From NCBI GenBank assembly GCA_003170475.1, contig PMZI01000078.1, forward strand, positions 1 through 57,357: a stretch of DNA of 57,357 nucleotides. The letters are read 5' to 3'. Positions 32,012 through 41,345 of this stretch are shown one piece after another (position 1 is the stretch's first letter; every line of letters starts with the position of its first letter). A program made the position numbers and the translations under genes. The stretch comes from Ignavibacteriota bacterium (GTDB taxonomy: Bacteria > Bacteroidota > Ignavibacteria > UBA10030). The notes beneath the pieces were generated by a model, which ran no database searches, was not told where the DNA came from, and saw only the letters and a list, made by a program, of their open reading frames with translations.

Positions 32012-33082
32012 CTAGCCCGCCTGGCTCTTGCTTGAAGAACGTTGAGCTCTCCAGTCCGCTATGTCGGCCGGTGGCTGGAGCACCTCACCCGACTTGCGAC
32101 GATCAAGACGCAGACCTTCGGTGGGACAAGCAACCACACAGAGGCCACACCCCATGCAACGTGCGAGGTCGATGTTGACGACTGTGCCCGAAAGTGACAG
32201 CGCGTGAAACTGGCAACGCTCGACGCAATCGCCACAGGCGGTGCACGAATCTGCTTTGAGGGCAATCTGAAAATCAGCACGCGCGACAGCACTCATGATC
32301 CCATACTCTGCTATGCCGCGCATGATCCCGCAACAGCATGTGCAGCAATTGCAGATGTACTCGATGCCGTCTCGATAATTCCCCGAAGAATGCACCAACC
32401 CGGCATCTTCGGTCATGCGGAGTATGCTCAGCGCTTCTTCTTTTGTGATAGCCCTGTCGACAGTGCTTCGGTCGAAAGCGTTCTTGACGGGAGCGAACAC
32501 GAGGCAGGACTCCAACGGATGGCTGCAACCCTTACCGAGGAGCTGTTGCTGTTTGCGACAAATGCAGTCGCGTACCCCCCACGAGAGCGCCCCTTCCAGT
32601 ATCTCGGTCGCTCGTTCGAACGGATGAATGTCCACTTGAAGCGGAATCGCTCTCCCAACCGGAATGATCCGATGAAGAGAAGGAGTATCTCGTAGAATCC
32701 CTCCGCGCGTCTCATGATAGTATTGCTCAAACAGCTCAGCCATCTCTGCATCCATCCGCGACAGCTGGCCTTCGTAGAAGCCAACAACGAAGGGCCTCAG
32801 AGCATAGGCGAATTCCCCTTCACCTTTTTTGATGTCGATGAGGCCTTTCGCCACCATTCGCTTGAGAATTCCACGCGTTTCCCTTGGATCCGATTCCGCG
32901 CGGCTGGCAATTTCAGAGGCAGACGCGTGCTCAAGCTTCAAGAGACACGCGAGCGCAGCCTCTTCCGGCGTGAACAGTTTGGCAAGGAGCCGAAGCTCTG
33001 CACCGGTGACTGTGGAGGGGAACCGATTCGGAAGTGCATCCAGCGTTTGAGCAAGTCGGCGATATGTTTCTCGTTCGATCAG
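32012..33082 (-). CDS. 4Fe-4S ferredoxin-type protein with winged-helix N-terminus; CTG start
   Basis: About 356 residues. The C-terminal part has CTACGDCVERC and CMGCGLCVVACP, two 4Fe-4S motifs, preceded by an unusual Cys run CNCCTCCCG near 260. The middle has DCICRKQQQ and Cys-containing HPLESC. The N-terminal 110 residues, with LRLLAKLFTPEEAALA, form a MarR-like helix-turn-helix region. A TTG at 32941 would cut this domain in half; the conserved frame continues upstream to 33082 with no ATG, and CTG 33082 follows AAAGGA by 7 bases. An in-frame TGA lies about 20 bases further up. Family members occur in anaerobes; function is unproven. Confidence 0.8.
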   Translation of the reverse strand: MIERETYRRLAQTLDALPNRFPSTVTGAELRLLAKLFTPEEAALACLLKLEHASASEIASRAESDPRETRGILKRMVAKGLIDIKKGEGEFAYALRPFVVGFYEGQLSRMDAEMAELFEQYYHETRGGILRDTPSLHRIIPVGRAIPLQVDIHPFERATEILEGALSWGVRDCICRKQQQLLGKGCSHPLESCLVFAPVKNAFDRSTVDRAITKEEALSILRMTEDAGLVHSSGNYRDGIEYICNCCTCCCGIMRGIAEYGIMSAVARADFQIALKADSCTACGDCVERCQFHALSLSGTVVNIDLARCMGCGLCVVACPTEGLRLDRRKSGEVLQPPADIADWRAQRSSSKSQAG

Positions 33083-33160
33083 AGACTTTCCTTTCTTGGG
33101 GTGTCAGGGTCCATACGCTGACATCCGATTGCTATATTCGTTTCGCGAACCCCTTTGATC

Positions 33161-33186
33161 TGTCCCCCCTTCGATGAAGGGGGACA
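33161..33186 (-). terminator. GC-rich hairpin after the kinase gene
   Basis: TGTCCCCCCTT (33161-33171) and AAGGGGGACA (33177-33186) pair with one bulged base. It lies 42 bases beyond the stop of the kinase gene and before the ferredoxin-type gene. No strong T run follows on the minus strand, so termination would be weak; mRNA protection or a repeat element is also possible. Confidence 0.5.
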
Positions 33187-33228
33187 AAGGGGGGTTCTGC
33201 TCTGCCAGGCAACGGTCGCCGGATCAAC

Positions 33229-35553
33229 TCATCGCACAGAACCTTGCAGTCGAAAATTGAACGGAACCTCTACCCATACAGACACAGGCCCCTTCTTCAT
33301 CATTGCGGGAGAAAAAACCCACTGCATCGCTGCGTCAATTGCGGGTTGATTAAACACGTCTGCATCGCTCTTCATCACCACAGCTTTTCTCGCCTTGCCC
33401 TGCTTGTCGACCCAAATTCTCACCCACACCGTTCCTTCGAGCTCTGCTTTGTTCGCTACATCAGGATATTTTGGAGCGACGCGACGGATCGGCTCCGGCG
33501 CCTGCTCGTACGGCGTATAGTACGCGGGGGGCTCATCTTTGTCAACCTTAACGTCTTCCTTCTGCGTTGTCCCGCCTGCGGAAGCAGGTTGACTCCCCGC
33601 ACTCGGAATGATCGCAGCATACCTCTTGAAACATTCAATCGATTTCGATGAGTCGCCCACCGCGGCATAGGTATACGCGAGGCCGTTCAAGGCAAGACCA
33701 TAATCGGGATCAAGATCGAGCGCCTTGCGGAATTCACTGATGGCTTCCTTGTACGACTTGCGGCCGTAAAAGTAATTCCCAAGGGACCAGTACGCATATT
33801 TCTCACGGGGGTACTTCTCGATCATCTGATTCAACAGACGGAGCCCCTTTTCGGAGTCTTTTTCGAGACCAAAAGCGACTGCCGATTCGATGTAAAGTCT
33901 CTCTTTCTCAGGGGCTTTGGGAGAAAATTGTTTGGCCTTTTCATAGGCGGCATCGCGTTGCTTGGAATCGTTCAGCGCATCATAGTTGCGACCCAGATAG
34001 AGATATGCTGCGGCAAATGTCGAATCCAAACTGACCGCTTTTTCCAGGACTCGCCGCGCTTCATTCCAATAGAACTTCTCGTAATCTGTCTTGCCGAGGA
34101 GAAAGTAGTTGTAGGCGTCCACGGAAGTCGTTGTGATTTCAGCGACACGAATCTGCGACGGCTTTGCCCGTTGATCCGACAAGAGCCGTCGTGTGATCTC
34201 TGTCCCGATGTTGTCAATCTGTGATGCCAGAATGCTTTCCACGCCTTTGCCCTTGTCGCTTGCGCTTGTCACGAGTTGCTTGGTCTCGACGTCGTACACC
34301 TTCGCGTCGGTGAAGAACATATCGCCCACTTTGCCAAAGGAACCCAGCACAATCAGGCCGACGCCATCTTTTCGGCACAATTCGAAGCCGAGGTCCTTGT
34401 CGATCACTTCAACATCGGTTCTCCCCATCTGCTTCAGCAGATCGCGCATGCGCTCCAGCGTCGTCACCCGGAGATACTTCGATTGTTCCAGTTTGGTGAT
34501 GAGTAAATCCGGGATCAGTTCTTTGAGGTTGTCATGGGATTTGTCCCCCGTTTGATTCACGAATGCCACGACAGCGAGCGGCAGGGGACCCATCGCGGGC
34601 AGTTGATCTTCGAGCAGAGGCCGGGCGAGGAAATACGCGCCAACGAGAACAACCAGCGCAGCAAGGATCGAAATCGCGAGTCTCGTTCTCTTCTTCGCAA
34701 CGATGGAGCGTCGTGACCGAAGAATCCCGCTCGAGCCTGCGTCTTTCCTCAATCGGTTCAAATCGTCAAGCATCTCGTTGATGCTCTGATAACGGGCCCC
34801 GGGATCCTTCTCAAGTGCTTTCTTCACGATCATTTCGAGCTCATCGGAGACATCTTCCCGGAGGGTCTTCATCGGGAGATGATTCTGATGAACAATTCCG
34901 TAGACGACACCTTCCTGGAATTCGCTCTTGAACGGCGGCTGGCCGGTCACCATTTCATACAGCACAACGCCGAGAGACCAGATGTCCGTCCTCTGATCGA
35001 CCTCATCTCCCATCACTTGTTCCGGAGACATATAAGCGGCCGTCCCTGGAGTTGATCCTGTTTTCGTTAACTGCGACTGCCCTTTGAGTTTCGCGAGACC
35101 AAAATCCACAATTTTCGCGACGCCATCCGTTGTCATGAGAACGTTGGCAGGCTTGATATCCCTGTGAATGATTCCCTTTTCATGGGCTCTCGAGAGACCC
35201 TGCGCTATCTGTATCGCCGTTTCGATACAATCGCCGAGTGACAACCGGCGATGAAAAATTTTTGCCTTGAGCGTCTCCCCTTCATAGAGATCCATCACAA
35301 TAAATATCTCCCCCTCAGGGGTGGTATCGACATCGTGTATTGTGCAAATGTTGTTGTGTTGGAGCGCGGAGGCAGTTTGGGCTTCGTTGACGAAGCGCTG
35401 TTTCGCTTCAGGGTCTAGGGTGAATTCTGATGGAAGGAACTTCAGGGCGACGGTGCGCTTGAGTTTGGTATCTTCGGCCCGATAGACCACACCCATTCCA
35501 CCGCCACCAATCTTTCCAATAATGGTATAGTGGGAAACGGTCGTGCCGATCAT
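33229..35553 (-). CDS. Ser/Thr protein kinase with CsgG/TolB-like, TPR and TonB C-terminal domains
   Basis: The 774-residue protein has, in order, a kinase domain (about 9-268) with GKIGGGGMGVVYRA, Lys38, HRD (130-132), DFG (150-152) and MSPEQ; a membrane helix (292-311); a TolB/CsgG-like domain (about 325-460); TPR-like helices (about 480-645); and a TonB C-terminal-type domain (about 690-770) with AELEGTVWVRIWVDKQGK and MQWVFSPAMMKKGPVSVWVEVPF. The kinase is cytoplasmic and the rest periplasmic. All catalytic residues appear intact. A TonB-like end on a kinase is unusual and could contact outer-membrane receptors or cell-envelope partners. Confidence 0.88.
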   Translation of the reverse strand: MIGTTVSHYTIIGKIGGGGMGVVYRAEDTKLKRTVALKFLPSEFTLDPEAKQRFVNEAQTASALQHNNICTIHDVDTTPEGEIFIVMDLYEGETLKAKIFHRRLSLGDCIETAIQIAQGLSRAHEKGIIHRDIKPANVLMTTDGVAKIVDFGLAKLKGQSQLTKTGSTPGTAAYMSPEQVMGDEVDQRTDIWSLGVVLYEMVTGQPPFKSEFQEGVVYGIVHQNHLPMKTLREDVSDELEMIVKKALEKDPGARYQSINEMLDDLNRLRKDAGSSGILRSRRSIVAKKRTRLAISILAALVVLVGAYFLARPLLEDQLPAMGPLPLAVVAFVNQTGDKSHDNLKELIPDLLITKLEQSKYLRVTTLERMRDLLKQMGRTDVEVIDKDLGFELCRKDGVGLIVLGSFGKVGDMFFTDAKVYDVETKQLVTSASDKGKGVESILASQIDNIGTEITRRLLSDQRAKPSQIRVAEITTTSVDAYNYFLLGKTDYEKFYWNEARRVLEKAVSLDSTFAAAYLYLGRNYDALNDSKQRDAAYEKAKQFSPKAPEKERLYIESAVAFGLEKDSEKGLRLLNQMIEKYPREKYAYWSLGNYFYGRKSYKEAISEFRKALDLDPDYGLALNGLAYTYAAVGDSSKSIECFKRYAAIIPSAGSQPASAGGTTQKEDVKVDKDEPPAYYTPYEQAPEPIRRVAPKYPDVANKAELEGTVWVRIWVDKQGKARKAVVMKSDADVFNQPAIDAAMQWVFSPAMMKKGPVSVWVEVPFNFRLQGSVR

Positions 35554-35700
35554 GGGGGTTATCTCATGAGTAGCCAGCGATGGGGTACCTGCGCAGGACT
35601 TTCCTGATGAAGGGTAACTTACCGAAACGGGCAGGGAAAATCAATCCGGAAGCGTCGTCAAAGACCCTTCCGGTATGCATTTCACCAAAAAGGAGGCGTG

Positions 35701-38700
35701 TCAGATGGCGCTTCTCTCACCCTCGTCAGCGACTTCTTTTTGTTCCTTTGAGAAGAATGTGTACATCGCGGGAATGACGAAGAGCGTCAGAACCAGCGAG
35801 AAGAAAAGGCCGCCGATGACAACGATACCCATCGAGACGCGGCTCTTCGCACTTCCACCGAGCGCAAGCGCGATCGGCAGAGCACCGAGCATAGTGGCGA
35901 GTGAGGTCATAAGAATAGGACGGAATCGAGAGACAGCGGCAATCTGTGCTGCCTCGAGAAGTTTCTTCCCTTTTTCCTTGTTCTGGTTGGCGAACTCAAC
36001 GATCAGGATGCCGTTCTTTGTCACCAGGCCGATCAGCATGATGATACCGATCTCGCTGAAGATGTTCAGGGTCTTCCCGGTGATCCACAACGACAGGAGA
36101 GCGCCGGCAAGAGCCAACGGAACCGTCAACATGATCGTGAACGGATCTACGAAACTCTCGAATTGTGCAGCGAGGACAAGATAGATCAATGCCAGCGCCA
36201 GCATGAAAGCGAAAACGATGTTGGAGGAGCTTTCCGCATAGTCCCGCGACGGCCCCGACAATGCGGTCCGGAACGAATCATCCAGAAACTTCTTTGAGAT
36301 GCGGTTCATTTCTGCGAGTCCATCACCGATGGTCTTCCCCGGTGCCAGTCCGGCTGATATTGTTGCCGCTTTGAACCGGTTGAAGTGATAGAGCTGCGGC
36401 GGAGCGCTTTCTTCCTGCAGATTGACAAGATTGTCCATCTGAATCAGCTTGCCTTGATTGTTCCGGACATAGAGCGACCGGAGATCAAGCGGTTCGTTCC
36501 GGTTATCCCAATCCACCTGCCCAATCACCGAATACTGAAAACCATTCATCTCAAAGTACGAAAACCTCTGCCCGCTGAATGCCAACTGCAGCGTCTGCGC
36601 GATGTCCACAACGGAAACCCCGAGGCTTCGGGCGCGATCACGATCAATCGTAATGTCGATCTCAGGCTTATTGAACTTCAAATTCACATCCGCATTCTGA
36701 AGGATGCTGCTCTTATTCACCTCGTCCATGAATTGCGGAAGAACCGCACGGATTTTTTCAAAATCCTGGTTCTGGATAACGTACGACACTGGCAATGCAC
36801 TCCGCGCACCGCCTCCGCTGGCGGAAATCGTTTGCTCTTGAGCCACAAACACACGCGCCTCCGTGATGCGGCGAGTTTTTTCTGTAAGAAAATCGGCAAT
36901 CTCTTGCTGCGATCGTTTTCGCTCCTCCGGCTCTGAAAGCATCACTCGGATATAACCCGAATTCACCGAACTGAAGCCACCAATGAAACTCAAACACACG
37001 CGTTTTTCAGGAATGGAGTCTCCAATCATTCTGACAATTCGATCGACGAAAGCATCGTTGGCGTCGTAGGCGACGCCCTCAGGCGCGGTGGTGGAGATAC
37101 GGAGATAGCTTCGATCATCGAGCGGCGCCAGTTCAGATTGAAGCCGGGAACCGATGAGACCGATGATGGCAAGCGAAGCGAAGATGACAGCCGTCGCAAT
37201 CCACCGGCGTTTCATGAACCAAGTCAGCAGGTTCTCGTAGAACCGATTCATTGCCTCAAAATATCTTTCGGTCACCATGTAGAATCGCGTGTGTGCCCGC
37301 TTCTTCCGGATCATCTTCGCATTCAGCATGGGCGTCAGTGAAAGAGAAACGAAAGCGGAAATGAGCACTGCCCCGGCGATGATAAGGCCGAATTCACGGA
37401 ACAACCGACCCACGAATCCCTGGAGGAACACGATCGGGAGAAACACCGCAGCCAGCGTAATGGATGTTGAAATGACAGCGAATAGGATCTCTTTCGAGCC
37501 GGCAAACGCGGCCTCGGTGGGAGACATTCCAAGCTCGACTTTCTTGAAGATGTTCTCGGTTACAACAATGCCGTCGTCGACAACGAGTCCCGTCGCAAGG
37601 ACAATCGCCAGAAGCGTCAGGATGTTGATGGAGAACCCCATGATGTACATGATGAAGAACGCGCCAACCAATGAGACCGGGATATCGATCAGCGGGCGGA
37701 AGGCAATAATCCAGTCACGGAAGAAAATGTAGATGATAAGAATGACGAGACTCACGGCGATCAGAATTGTCTCCTGCACCTCTTTGATGGACCGCTTGAT
37801 GAAACGGGTGTTATCAATGGAAATGTCCATCTTGTAGTCGGCCGGCAGTTCCTTCTTGATTTGCTCGTAGCGCCGGTAAAATTCATCGGCGATCTCGACG
37901 TAGTTGCTCCCCGGCTGAGGAATAATACCGACGCCGACCATCGGGACGCCCGATTGTCGGAGAATGAATTCTTCATTTTCGGGGCCGAGCACAGCAAAGC
38001 CGACATCACTCATGCGAACGTTCCGGTTTCCCTCATCTTTCAGGATGAGGTTGTTGAAGTCCTGCTCCGTGCGCAAGCGTCCCTTCGTGTTGACGATCAG
38101 CTCTGTCTGATTTCCTGTCAGCTTTCCCGAGGGCAAGTCGACGTTCTCGCGATTGAGCGCGTTCTGAACATCGAGTGGTGTGAGGCCGTAGGCGACGAGC
38201 TTTTTCGGATCCATCCACAGCCGCATGGAATACCTCTTCTGGCCGCGAATGGAGGTCGAGCTGACACCCGGAATCGTCTGCAGGTTCTGCGCGATGACAT
38301 TCTCTGCGTAGTCGCTCACCTCGAGCTGGTTCTTTGTATCACTTTGGAGCGTGAGGGAAATAATGTCATCAGAGTTGGCATCGGCCTTCGTCACCACCGG
38401 CGGGCTGTCAATATCCTGGGGAAGAGATCGGGCGGCACCGGAGACTTTATCACGCACATCGTTGGCGGCGGCCTCGAGGTCGGAATCGAGATTGAACTCG
38501 ACGGTGATATTGCTGCTTCCCTGGCTGCTGCTGGATGACAGATTGCGCACGCCCGCAATTCCGTTGATCGCCTTCTCCAGCGGTTCCGTGATCTGGGATT
38601 CGATGACGCTTGCATTTGCTCCCGAATAACTTGTTCGCACGCTAATAATGGGAGGATCAATCGCTGGATACTCACGAACACCCAGAAAGGTAAAGCTGAT

Positions 38701-38778
38701 GATACCAAAAAGCAGGATCGTCAATGACATGACGATGGCAAGCACGGGGCGCTTGATACTGATCGACGCTAGACTCAT
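35701..38778 (-). CDS. RND efflux transporter, HAE1/AcrB family
   Basis: The 1025-residue protein has 12 predicted membrane helices and two large periplasmic domains. The N-terminus ISIKRPVLAIVMSLTILLFG, the segment TSYSGANASVIESQITEPLEKAI and GLVVDDGIVVTENIFK (with the proton-relay Asp pair in helix 4) are standard for multidrug RND pumps. The second half repeats LIYLVLAAQFESFVDPFTIM and GLVTKNGILIVEFAN. It works with an adaptor, encoded 37 bases upstream, and an outer-membrane channel that is not encoded here. Substrate may be drugs, bile-like compounds or metabolites; a heavy-metal type is less likely from length and motifs. Confidence 0.95.
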   Translation of the reverse strand: MSLASISIKRPVLAIVMSLTILLFGIISFTFLGVREYPAIDPPIISVRTSYSGANASVIESQITEPLEKAINGIAGVRNLSSSSSQGSSNITVEFNLDSDLEAAANDVRDKVSGAARSLPQDIDSPPVVTKADANSDDIISLTLQSDTKNQLEVSDYAENVIAQNLQTIPGVSSTSIRGQKRYSMRLWMDPKKLVAYGLTPLDVQNALNRENVDLPSGKLTGNQTELIVNTKGRLRTEQDFNNLILKDEGNRNVRMSDVGFAVLGPENEEFILRQSGVPMVGVGIIPQPGSNYVEIADEFYRRYEQIKKELPADYKMDISIDNTRFIKRSIKEVQETILIAVSLVILIIYIFFRDWIIAFRPLIDIPVSLVGAFFIMYIMGFSINILTLLAIVLATGLVVDDGIVVTENIFKKVELGMSPTEAAFAGSKEILFAVISTSITLAAVFLPIVFLQGFVGRLFREFGLIIAGAVLISAFVSLSLTPMLNAKMIRKKRAHTRFYMVTERYFEAMNRFYENLLTWFMKRRWIATAVIFASLAIIGLIGSRLQSELAPLDDRSYLRISTTAPEGVAYDANDAFVDRIVRMIGDSIPEKRVCLSFIGGFSSVNSGYIRVMLSEPEERKRSQQEIADFLTEKTRRITEARVFVAQEQTISASGGGARSALPVSYVIQNQDFEKIRAVLPQFMDEVNKSSILQNADVNLKFNKPEIDITIDRDRARSLGVSVVDIAQTLQLAFSGQRFSYFEMNGFQYSVIGQVDWDNRNEPLDLRSLYVRNNQGKLIQMDNLVNLQEESAPPQLYHFNRFKAATISAGLAPGKTIGDGLAEMNRISKKFLDDSFRTALSGPSRDYAESSSNIVFAFMLALALIYLVLAAQFESFVDPFTIMLTVPLALAGALLSLWITGKTLNIFSEIGIIMLIGLVTKNGILIVEFANQNKEKGKKLLEAAQIAAVSRFRPILMTSLATMLGALPIALALGGSAKSRVSMGIVVIGGLFFSLVLTLFVIPAMYTFFSKEQKEVADEGERSAI

Positions 38779-38815
38779 AGGAAGATATTCTCAGATTGTG
38801 CCGATGAACGAAGCA

Positions 38816-39868
38816 TCACTTGACGGTCACGTTGACCGGCATTCCCGGACGAAGCTGCAGAATTCCCGTCGTGATGACGGTATCCCCTGCAGAAAGCCCG
38901 GTGGTGACTTGTATGAGGGAGGGTGTACGGATTCCTGTTTTCACAAGCACAGACATCACCACGCCGTTCTTTCGCACCAGAATTGTCTGCCCTTTGAGAA
39001 CGGGAACAATAGCCTGGGTGGGAACCATGAGTGCACCGCCGGGTTCCTTCAGCCGCAATTCCACGTGAACATAGCCCCCCGGGAAGATCGACTCGCCTTT
39101 GTTATCACACATTGCCCGAAGCTGAAGCGTTCGCGTTGTGGGATCAATCTCCGGCTCAATGGCATAGACTCTTCCGCCGAATTCCACATTCGTTTCGTCG
39201 CTCCGGAATTTCACAACATCATTCACACGGACTTTTCCGGCGTATTTTTCCGGTATGGCGAAGTCCACTTTGAGCGGATTGATCTTCTGAATACTCGCAA
39301 CGCGTGTCGTCGGTGGAATGACGTAGCTCCCCTCGCTCACGTAGCGGAGACCGATGATCCCGTCAAACGGAGCGCGGATTTCCCGGTGTCGGATGGAGGC
39401 GACAAGATTCGCACTGTCCGCACGGAGGGTCGACACTGTGTTGATTGCTATATCGTACTGTTCTTTGCTCGTATTGTTGTTTTCAAAGAGCTGCTTTTGC
39501 CTGTCCGCCAGCTCCGCCGCAAGTTCGATCTGCAATTTTGTTTTCTTCAGCTGCGCCTGGAGGTCGTCATCGTTGAGTTTCACCAGCAAGTCGTTCTTCC
39601 TGACATGCGCACCTTCTTTGAACAGAATTGCCTGGACAGTGCCAGAGGCTTCGGACATGAGATCGACCGACTCTGACGCAAGCACCGTCCCTGAGGAGTT
39701 AACAACATTGTCTAACGGCTGTGAAGAGACGATCACTCCGCGTACGGTCATACCACCGCCACCGCTGGGTCGTGGCGCAGGATCATTATTCTTTGACGCG
39801 CAGGATGTGAAAATTAGGGAGGAGCAGAGAACTGTCAAAAACAGGAATACGCGAAATATTTCTTTCAT
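38816..39868 (-). CDS. RND efflux periplasmic adaptor (membrane fusion protein)
   Basis: About 350 residues from ATG 39868; an upstream TTG at 39892 is less likely. A lipoprotein signal ends IFTSC. The lipoyl-like half motif SGTVLASESVDLMSEASGTV is near 70, followed by a coiled-coil hairpin (DDDLQAQLKKTKLQIELAAELADRQK and after), then APFDGIIGLRYVSEGSYV and the beta-barrel part. It links the inner-membrane pump to the outer-membrane channel. It is first in the two-gene operon with the pump. No regulator gene is adjacent. Confidence 0.94.
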   Translation of the reverse strand: MKEIFRVFLFLTVLCSSLIFTSCASKNNDPAPRPSGGGGMTVRGVIVSSQPLDNVVNSSGTVLASESVDLMSEASGTVQAILFKEGAHVRKNDLLVKLNDDDLQAQLKKTKLQIELAAELADRQKQLFENNNTSKEQYDIAINTVSTLRADSANLVASIRHREIRAPFDGIIGLRYVSEGSYVIPPTTRVASIQKINPLKVDFAIPEKYAGKVRVNDVVKFRSDETNVEFGGRVYAIEPEIDPTTRTLQLRAMCDNKGESIFPGGYVHVELRLKEPGGALMVPTQAIVPVLKGQTILVRKNGVVMSVLVKTGIRTPSLIQVTTGLSAGDTVITTGILQLRPGMPVNVTVK

Positions 39869-40058
39869 GGTCTCAAAGTTTTTGTTTTGCAAATATGAAG
39901 AATAATGTCAGGAAAGTCAAAACGATTGGTGTTTTTGACACAGTAGATTAGACGGACGCGTAACTAAATGTACTCTCATCCGTTCATAAGAGGCTGACCG
40001 CCGCCTCAACCTCGGACGATCGCGGCGACAATTTTCTCATAATTAGAAGGAGATCCAC

Positions 40059-40565
40059 GTGAAGCGAATCCTAACAGTTGTTTCCCTCGTAGTCCTCACG
40101 TTTGCAGTTACTGCCTCGCTCACCGCAGGCACCGTGGGCGGGAAAACCGATAGCTATCATTACGCAATGTACCTTTGCATCCAGCACACCGCGGACAATG
40201 CGAAAATTCTTTTTGATCAAGCCTCGAAGGGTGATCTCAATCAGGAAATGGCGAAGGATCTTGTCGAACAAATCGGCAAAGATCTTGACCACGCCCGTAT
40301 TTATCACGCCCGATTGCACAAATCATACACGGAAGCTGAGTCACAACTCATCGCTGACGAACACACGATCATCCTGCGCGGCCAAACAAAAGCAGCCGAA
40401 GCATTCGCTGCAATGAAGGCTGAGTTCGACAAATCCAAACCGGACATGCAAGTTATTAAAGCACAAGCGGCGGTGATTTTCGATGGCACAACGAAAGCTG
40501 CCGTTGCTCACCTCGAGGCAATGAAGAAACTTGGCGTTAACGAAGCAAAGAATCCAACCCTCTGA
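40059..40565 (+). CDS. Exported His-containing helical protein of unknown function
   Basis: This 168-residue protein starts with GTG, 6 bases after AAGGAGA. A signal peptide ends near SLTAG. The mature part is almost all helical, with repeated Ala, Lys, Glu and Leu, and looks like a four-helix bundle. Seven His lie at 34, 43, 78, 83, 87, 102 and 151, several spaced like helix-facing metal ligands (HARIYHARLH). No family is recognised. It might bind a metal, or act as a periplasmic coat protein. A strong terminator follows directly, so it is a one-gene unit, transcribed away from the RND genes. Confidence 0.7.
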   Translation: MKRILTVVSLVVLTFAVTASLTAGTVGGKTDSYHYAMYLCIQHTADNAKILFDQASKGDLNQEMAKDLVEQIGKDLDHARIYHARLHKSYTEAESQLIADEHTIILRGQTKAAEAFAAMKAEFDKSKPDMQVIKAQAAVIFDGTTKAAVAHLEAMKKLGVNEAKNPTL

Positions 40566-40584
40566 GGTTTTCCGTTTTTTATCC

Positions 40585-40622
40585 AAAGCCGTCCGGCACA
40601 ACTCGCCCGGACGGCTTTTTTG
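40585..40622 (+). terminator. Strong terminator after the helical exported protein
   Basis: AAAGCCGTCCGG (40585-40596) pairs perfectly with CCGGACGGCTTT (40607-40618) over 12 bp, closing a 10-base loop and followed by a T run to 40622. It lies 20 bases after the stop codon. Confidence 0.92.
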
Positions 40623-41051
40623 TTTTCACACAAGTTGATATGAATTTCTTTTCCGTCGGGGTTTTCGTATGAATGAGAGGCATTCGTTGAAGGACAGTCA
40701 TTTCTCAGAATGTCGAAATGGCTAACTCATGGGATATCCAATTCTTAGCCGAACTAATGTAACAAGCCCCTCCCCCGGTCGTGACACAATTTGAAGCTCA
40801 CGAATTCAATCTTTACCATTGGAGCACCTGCCACAATCAGGGAGGTAGGTGTGACACGAAAAATGTTTCCTCTCAAAACTTCACCGATTCGCCGAAAGGC
40901 GGACAAAGAAGTTCCTATCAGATTCCATGCTCTCATCTGCGAACCGGTCAACCGGGCTTTTCGTATCGGCGTGTAGACCGCGGCATACGTTGATCGGAGA
41001 TTCTCTTTCCACTTCGCATTCGATCACATTCACAGTACACCAGGAGGCTTT
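40623..41051. other. Intergenic region before the small 64-residue gene
   Basis: These 429 bases hold no supported gene. Several short frames exist on both strands, but none has a ribosome site with family-like content. The strong ribosome site AGGAGG at about 41040-41046 belongs to the following gene, whose promoter should be in this gap. Confidence 0.4.
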
Positions 41052-41246
41052 ATGAGTCCCGCACTCGTATTCATGATTGCATCGATACCCTATATTGAAA
41101 TCGCTAAGCAGATCGCAAGCGGCAACGTGAAAGTGACACCCGACTTTCTTGTCCAGGGAGATGGTAACATCGACGGATTACTCTCAGCATTTCTGACAAA
41201 TTTTGTCGCTGGTCAAAGAAAAGCCGAAGTGACTGAAGTGAAGTAG
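41052..41246 (+). CDS. Small protein of unknown function
   Basis: The 64-residue frame starts at ATG 41052 a few bases after a near-perfect CAGGAGG ribosome site, and is followed by a terminator. The protein begins MSPALVFMIASIPYIEIAKQ, which could be a short membrane or amphipathic helix, then VKVTPDFLVQGDGNIDG and a second helix LLSAFLTNFVAG. No family is recognised. The strong translation signal and the terminator at 41289 make it more credible than length alone would. Confidence 0.5.
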   Translation: MSPALVFMIASIPYIEIAKQIASGNVKVTPDFLVQGDGNIDGLLSAFLTNFVAGQRKAEVTEVK

Positions 41247-41288
41247 AAAATAGTAGGGAGGAAACGTAGAACGGTATTCGTAAAATGA

Positions 41289-41324
41289 AAAGGGCGGGCA
41301 GCTTTTGCGCTGTCCGCCCTTATT
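41289..41324. terminator. Bidirectional terminator between small gene and rhodanese gene
   Basis: AGGGCGGGCAGC (41291-41302) pairs with GCTGTCCGCCCT (41309-41320) over 12 positions with one G-U. A runs on the left and T on the right mean that it can end transcription from both the forward small gene and the reverse rhodanese gene. Confidence 0.88.
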
Positions 41325-41345
41325 TGCTTACACTGTGATGAGAGT

